Origin: Natrialbaceae archaeon
GTDB lineage: Archaea; Halobacteriota; Halobacteria; Halobacteriales; Natrialbaceae
Assembly: GCA_003552325.1 (NCBI GenBank)
Contig: PUKM01000042.1
Span: forward strand, 1-26,045
Reading direction: 5' to 3'
DNA: 26,045 nt
Part shown: in pieces, positions 22,812-26,045 of the stretch
Layout: each line of letters opens with the position of its first letter
Numbering within the stretch: position 1 is the first letter of the stretch
Program-made: the position numbers and the translations under genes
The notes under the pieces: model-generated
What the model saw: only the letters and a program-made list of their open reading frames with translations
What the model was told of the DNA's origin: nothing
Database searches by the model: none

Positions 22812-23579
22812 GTGATCGTCGTCGCGACCGCCGATTTCGAGGTGTACCACGACGTCGTGGGTGAGCTCCGCAACCGGGGCGTCACGTTCATGACTATCGA
22901 GCCAGGCGACCCCCTGCCTGAGCGAACATCGCTGGTGTTGACGGGAGCCGCAGGAGCATCGACAATTGAGGCAAACGGTGTGCCAACGATCGTTGTCGAA
23001 CCGGACGAGGCGCGTCAGGCCGTTGATCAGGCACTGGCAACGATTCGTGGCGATGACGGGCGAACTGTCATCGGCGTCGATCCCGGCCGGAAACCCGGTA
23101 TCGCGGTAGTCGTCGGTGACACCGTCGTCGCCGCGTTCCAGGTTCCACTCGGTGACGCCATCGATATTATCGAGCGAGAACTCGAGAACGTCGAGACGCC
23201 CGATCCCGTCGTCCGTATCGGTGATGGGGCCCGCCTCCAGAGTGCGAAGGTGATCAATCAGCTCGAGGACGTGCGGATCGAACTGGTCGACGAAACCGGG
23301 ACATCGCCGTATTTAGGCACCGGCGCTCGAGGCATGAGTGACGTGTTGGCGGCAGTCAATATCGCCCGACTCGAGGGCGAGCCAGTCGATCATCGAACGA
23401 TCGAGCCGACGGCGGGTGAACTCCAGCGAATCAAGGACCGGTCTCGTGAAGAAAGTGAAACGAACCGCGCGATCGACGACGAGCTTGCCCGACGGGTTGC
23501 ACGTGGTGAGTTGACCGTCAAAGAAGCGCTTTCGGTCCACCGCGCCGACACCGATGGTGGGGATGCTCCCCTCGAGTGA
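22812..23579 (+). CDS. RNase H-fold protein (RuvC/YqgF-like), divergent from radB
   Basis: This 255-residue protein has an N-terminal alpha/beta part (VIVVATADFEVYHDVVGELR) and from about residue 84 an RNase H-like domain: TVIGVDPGRKPGIAVV with Asp90, the strand VVRIGDGARL with Asp138, LVDETGTSPYL with Asp160/Glu161, and GMSDVLAAVNIARLEGE with Asp177. The spacing resembles RuvC and YqgF proteins, so a nuclease is possible; no substrate can be named. GTG 22812 is chosen as the leaderless start. It is divergently transcribed from radB across 91 bases, so a role with recombination intermediates is an attractive inference. The C-terminal tail is charged. Confidence 0.8.
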   Translation: MIVVATADFEVYHDVVGELRNRGVTFMTIEPGDPLPERTSLVLTGAAGASTIEANGVPTIVVEPDEARQAVDQALATIRGDDGRTVIGVDPGRKPGIAVVVGDTVVAAFQVPLGDAIDIIERELENVETPDPVVRIGDGARLQSAKVINQLEDVRIELVDETGTSPYLGTGARGMSDVLAAVNIARLEGEPVDHRTIEPTAGELQRIKDRSREESETNRAIDDELARRVARGELTVKEALSVHRADTDGGDAPLE

Positions 23580-23636
23580 TAGTTGGACACTGGGTTTCGG
23601 ACGCTCGAGTTCAGGCCGTTCCGCTCAACGGACTGC

Positions 23637-24692
23637 CTACCAGGTGCCGTGGAACGTGTCGAACTCGAGGCTATCAAGTGGTTTCTCACCGATGGCGATC
23701 TCGTACTCACCGGGGGTGAGCATCGGTTTGTGGAACCGGGGACCGTCATCAGTGGTGATCCGTGGACAGCCGGTGTTCACGAAGGCATCCATATCGAAGT
23801 TTCGGAGGCGGTCCGGCGTGACTTCGTCCATCGTGATCAGGTACGCATCGTCGTTGCCGTCGAGGATTTCCTGGGCTTTCTCCCAGCGACCCTGACCGAT
23901 TTTGGTACAGAAGATGACGCCCCACTTCGTGGCGTCCATCGCTCGGTGGACGGCACCGTAGCGCTGTTTCATGAACTTCTCCGTGTCAGCGACCGTGACG
24001 ACGTTGTTCACGGGGTCGGCAATGACGACGTGTTTGTCGGGATGTTCCATGGCCAGTCCCAGTGGATGGAACTTACCGCCACCGACGTAGAGCACCTGCG
24101 GCGCGGGAACGTCCGCACTGGCGTAGTTACAGCCGAGTACCTGTCCCTCGTGGGTGAGTCGTTCGTCACCGCGACGTGTTCTGACCTCGTAGCCGCGGTC
24201 CTCGAGGAACGCCCGCATCTCCTCGAAGCGATTCATATGCTGGGCGGTCGTGACCAGGCCGATTTCGGGATGTTCCTCGGGTGGCTCGAGCGTTTGCAGT
24301 GACTCCTCTATGATCGGCGTCACTTCGACGTTCGAGAACAGCGGCACGTAGATGACCTTGTCCGTGTTCTTCATCGGCGAGTGCCCGAAGTGGACGAACA
24401 CGTCGGTCCGTTTCATCAGGTAGGTGTCGAGGTCACAGGCACCGTAACAGGGCTGGCCTGACAACATGATGGTGACCTCGTCACCGAGCAGTTCACGCAG
24501 ATCGTCTGCGACCTTTGGGCCCCGTCGTTTCAATCCTTCGGGAAACTGCAGTCCCACCTTCGTTGCGTTTCGATCGGCAACGGCGTCGACGATCCGCTCG
24601 AGTTCGTAATCCCACTCCCGGTCGTGTTTGAGGGCCATCCCGGTGTTTCGCAGGTCTCCCTCACTATACTCCGGTTCCGTCTCCTGACTCAT
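23637..24692 (-). CDS. dph2: Diphthamide biosynthesis enzyme Dph2
   Basis: This 351-residue radical-SAM-like enzyme makes the first step of diphthamide on elongation factor 2, transferring the 3-amino-3-carboxypropyl group of SAM to histidine. Three widely spaced cysteines hold the [4Fe-4S] cluster: Cys86 in PCYGACD, Cys188 in LGCNY and Cys309 in NTGCPRI. The spacings are close to those of the characterised Pyrococcus enzyme. LQFPEGLKRRGP and YVGGGKFHPLGLA are further family motifs. A TATA-like patch about 26 bases before ATG 24692 suggests a leaderless transcript. It converges on the RNase H-like gene with 57 bases between. Confidence 0.95.
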   Translation of the reverse strand: MSQETEPEYSEGDLRNTGMALKHDREWDYELERIVDAVADRNATKVGLQFPEGLKRRGPKVADDLRELLGDEVTIMLSGQPCYGACDLDTYLMKRTDVFVHFGHSPMKNTDKVIYVPLFSNVEVTPIIEESLQTLEPPEEHPEIGLVTTAQHMNRFEEMRAFLEDRGYEVRTRRGDERLTHEGQVLGCNYASADVPAPQVLYVGGGKFHPLGLAMEHPDKHVVIADPVNNVVTVADTEKFMKQRYGAVHRAMDATKWGVIFCTKIGQGRWEKAQEILDGNDDAYLITMDEVTPDRLRNFDMDAFVNTGCPRITTDDGPRFHKPMLTPGEYEIAIGEKPLDSLEFDTFHGTW

Positions 24693-24855
24693 TGTTTCCG
24701 TTTGCGGGTGTGGACGTAAAACGACGCGGGTTTGGCCTTGTCAGCTGTGTTGATTCTCGAGCAGTAGTACGCGGACCAGAGTCAGAGAGGACCGGCCGAT
24801 GGCCCGTACGGCAGTATCCGCCAGCTTCAAACGGCCAGGCTTCTAACGGAGGCGT

Positions 24856-25254
24856 ATGAGCATCGAAAGTACAGCTGCGGACGCTGACGCCGACACCGAC
24901 GTCGAGGCCCTCGCAACCCAGCTCGGCGACGCCATCACGACCTTGCCGGAGTACCAGTCCTTCGAGGATGCACAGGCAGTCGTCGAATCCACCCCGGAGG
25001 TCCAGGAAAAAATCAGCGAGTTCGAACGCATCCGCCAGGAGTTCATGCTCGCCCGTCAGACCGGTGCGGCGACACAGGAGGACCTCGAGGAGCTCCAGAC
25101 GACACAGCAGGAACTGCACGCCATGGAACCGATGGCCGAGTTCCTCGAGGCGAAAAGCGTGCTCGCACAGCGACTCGAAGCACTCAACCAGGCGATCTCG
25201 GCACCACTGGCCGTCGACTTCGGTGGGGAAGCCGGTGGCTGTTGTCAGGATTGA
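24856..25254 (+). CDS. YlbF/YmcA-family protein
   Basis: This 132-residue protein is nearly all helical. After an acidic N-terminus it has the YlbF pattern LATQLGDAITTLPEYQSFED, VQEKISEFERIRQEFMLARQ, and MEPMAEFLEAKSVLAQRLEA with LNQAISAPLAVDFG. In Bacillus, YlbF and YmcA join YaaT to guide RNA processing; the role in haloarchaea is unknown. The C-terminus ends GGCCQD, with a vicinal cysteine pair that could bind metal or be modified. GGAGG at 24848-24852 is very close to the ATG, while TTCAAAC about 28 bases upstream suits a leaderless start. Confidence 0.85.
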   Translation: MSIESTAADADADTDVEALATQLGDAITTLPEYQSFEDAQAVVESTPEVQEKISEFERIRQEFMLARQTGAATQEDLEELQTTQQELHAMEPMAEFLEAKSVLAQRLEALNQAISAPLAVDFGGEAGGCCQD

Positions 25255-25344
25255 GTTCGGTTCGTTTACCGTCAAATAAACTGCTGTTTTGGTGACTATT
25301 TTTCGACCCAACAGTCATAATACTGGAGTTGAAAGGTCATCCTA

Positions 25345-26045
25345 ATGGCCGCGGAAGACCCCCCTGAAGGGTACCTATTCGACCTTTACCGACGGTACAT
25401 CGGTGAACCCGACGACAGCACCGATGTTTACGTCGGTTTTGGGCTGTTTATCGGTGGTATCGGCCTCGCAATCATCGCGCTCGTCCTCTTTATCTGGGGT
25501 TCAACACTCGAGTATCGAGGGCCGGAGTACTTCGCCGTGTTGCGTCCGGCATACGCGATCGGGATGGTCTCACTGCCGGCACTCATGCTCGGTATCGTCG
25601 TATTACTCCCCTCTGAGCGACGAATGCGGTACGTGTCCGTCGCCAGCGTTGGACTGACTGCGCTTGCCGCTATCGGCTTCGTGTATGCCTATCCAGGTGA
25701 CTGGTTACACGGTGCTGATTACACGCCGCACGTGCTCGGCACCTATGCCATCGGTCTCGCTGGTGTGACGGCCGCGACCGGAGCATCGCTCATAGGCCAC
25801 TATCTCGACGCTGCACGAGCCGCCCAGGAACACCAGCAAGCGGCCGAGGAGGATGACGAAGACGACGACCCAGCGTACACCGACGAGGAAATTCGTGCGG
25901 ACATCGAGGGGGCGATGGAAGGGGTCGAACTCTCGTGGGGAGGCGTCGCAAAAACTGAAAACACCCGACTCAGTTTCAGTGATCACGATTTCGATAGCTC
26001 CGAACTCGACTCGAACCTCGCCGCGAAAACCACGCGCTCGAGTGG
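25345..26045 (+). CDS. DUF7139-like membrane protein, 5' part (runs off the window)
   Basis: The frame is open from ATG 25345 to the right edge, at least 233 codons. After MAAEDPPEGYLFDLYRRYIG come about four to five hydrophobic segments: VYVGFGLFIGGIGLAIIALV, YAIGMVSLPALMLGIVVLLP, VGLTALAAIGFVYAYPGDW and VLGTYAIGLAGVTAATGASL. An acidic, polar tail follows (EEDDEDDDPAYTDEEIRAD). The pattern resembles haloarchaeal proteins labelled DUF7139, function unknown. The stop lies outside the window. Confidence 0.78.
   Translation, partial: MAAEDPPEGYLFDLYRRYIGEPDDSTDVYVGFGLFIGGIGLAIIALVLFIWGSTLEYRGPEYFAVLRPAYAIGMVSLPALMLGIVVLLPSERRMRYVSVASVGLTALAAIGFVYAYPGDWLHGADYTPHVLGTYAIGLAGVTAATGASLIGHYLDAARAAQEHQQAAEEDDEDDDPAYTDEEIRADIEGAMEGVELSWGGVAKTENTRLSFSDHDFDSSELDSNLAAKTTRSS

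Noticed and set aside
23583..24302. Plus-strand open frame of 239 codons opposite dph2
   Set aside because: It is antisense to a gene with three conserved cluster cysteines and family motifs.

Overview
The window comes from an extremely halophilic archaeon (class Halobacteria). Evidence: high GC, strongly acidic proteins, a twin-arginine lipoprotein, many apparently leaderless genes with a TATA-like box about 25-28 nt before the start codon, and haloarchaea-typical families (HTH_10 regulator, HalOD1, DUF5800-like, DUF7838-like and DUF7139-like small proteins, RadB, archaeal Dph2). The dense CTCGAG hexamer outside the left end fits a Natrialbaceae-type genome, but the genus cannot be fixed from this sequence alone.

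Left accessory part (1 to about 6960): a regulator and a four-gene anaerobic respiration operon (434-5865) encode an HTH_10 regulator with a cysteine-rich N-terminus, an exported molybdopterin oxidoreductase with a predicted Cys molybdenum ligand, a four-cluster ferredoxin subunit, an NrfD/PsrC-type quinol-oxidising membrane subunit and a TorD-like chaperone. Together they should move electrons from menaquinol across the membrane to an external acceptor, more likely a sulfur, arsenic or selenium oxyanion than DMSO. The unit lies between copies of an 81-bp dyad-containing repeat: one inverted copy at 106-186 and three direct copies at 6000-6080, 6284-6364 and 6460-6576 in an otherwise gene-free 1.1 kb. 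The core operon is nearly free of CTCGAG (one site in about 4 kb, against roughly five per kb further right), which suggests it was acquired horizontally.

Middle (6960-8870): a small zinc ribbon protein, a PduO-type cob(I)alamin adenosyltransferase, a tRNA-Val(CAC) gene, two downstream partial copies of the 3' part of that tRNA at about 133-139 bp spacing (scars of integrative elements or tandem att sites), and a rhodanese-domain protein.

Right core part (8950-26045): an electron transfer flavoprotein operon on the minus strand (etfB, etfA with an N-terminal extension, a fused FixC-FixX flavoprotein, and an unidentified last gene); a bactofilin-like protein; small membrane and conserved proteins; an XPB-like helicase; O-acetylhomoserine sulfhydrylase; thymidine kinase followed by a Yip1 membrane protein; an acidic two-segment membrane protein; a HalOD1 protein; a divergent radB / RuvC-YqgF-like RNase H-fold pair; dph2; a YlbF-family protein; and the start of a DUF7139-like membrane protein that runs off the right edge.

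The most unusual features are the 81-bp repeat family bracketing the respiratory cassette and the tandem tRNA-Val fragments. The rest looks like ordinary haloarchaeal chromosome with some noteworthy details.
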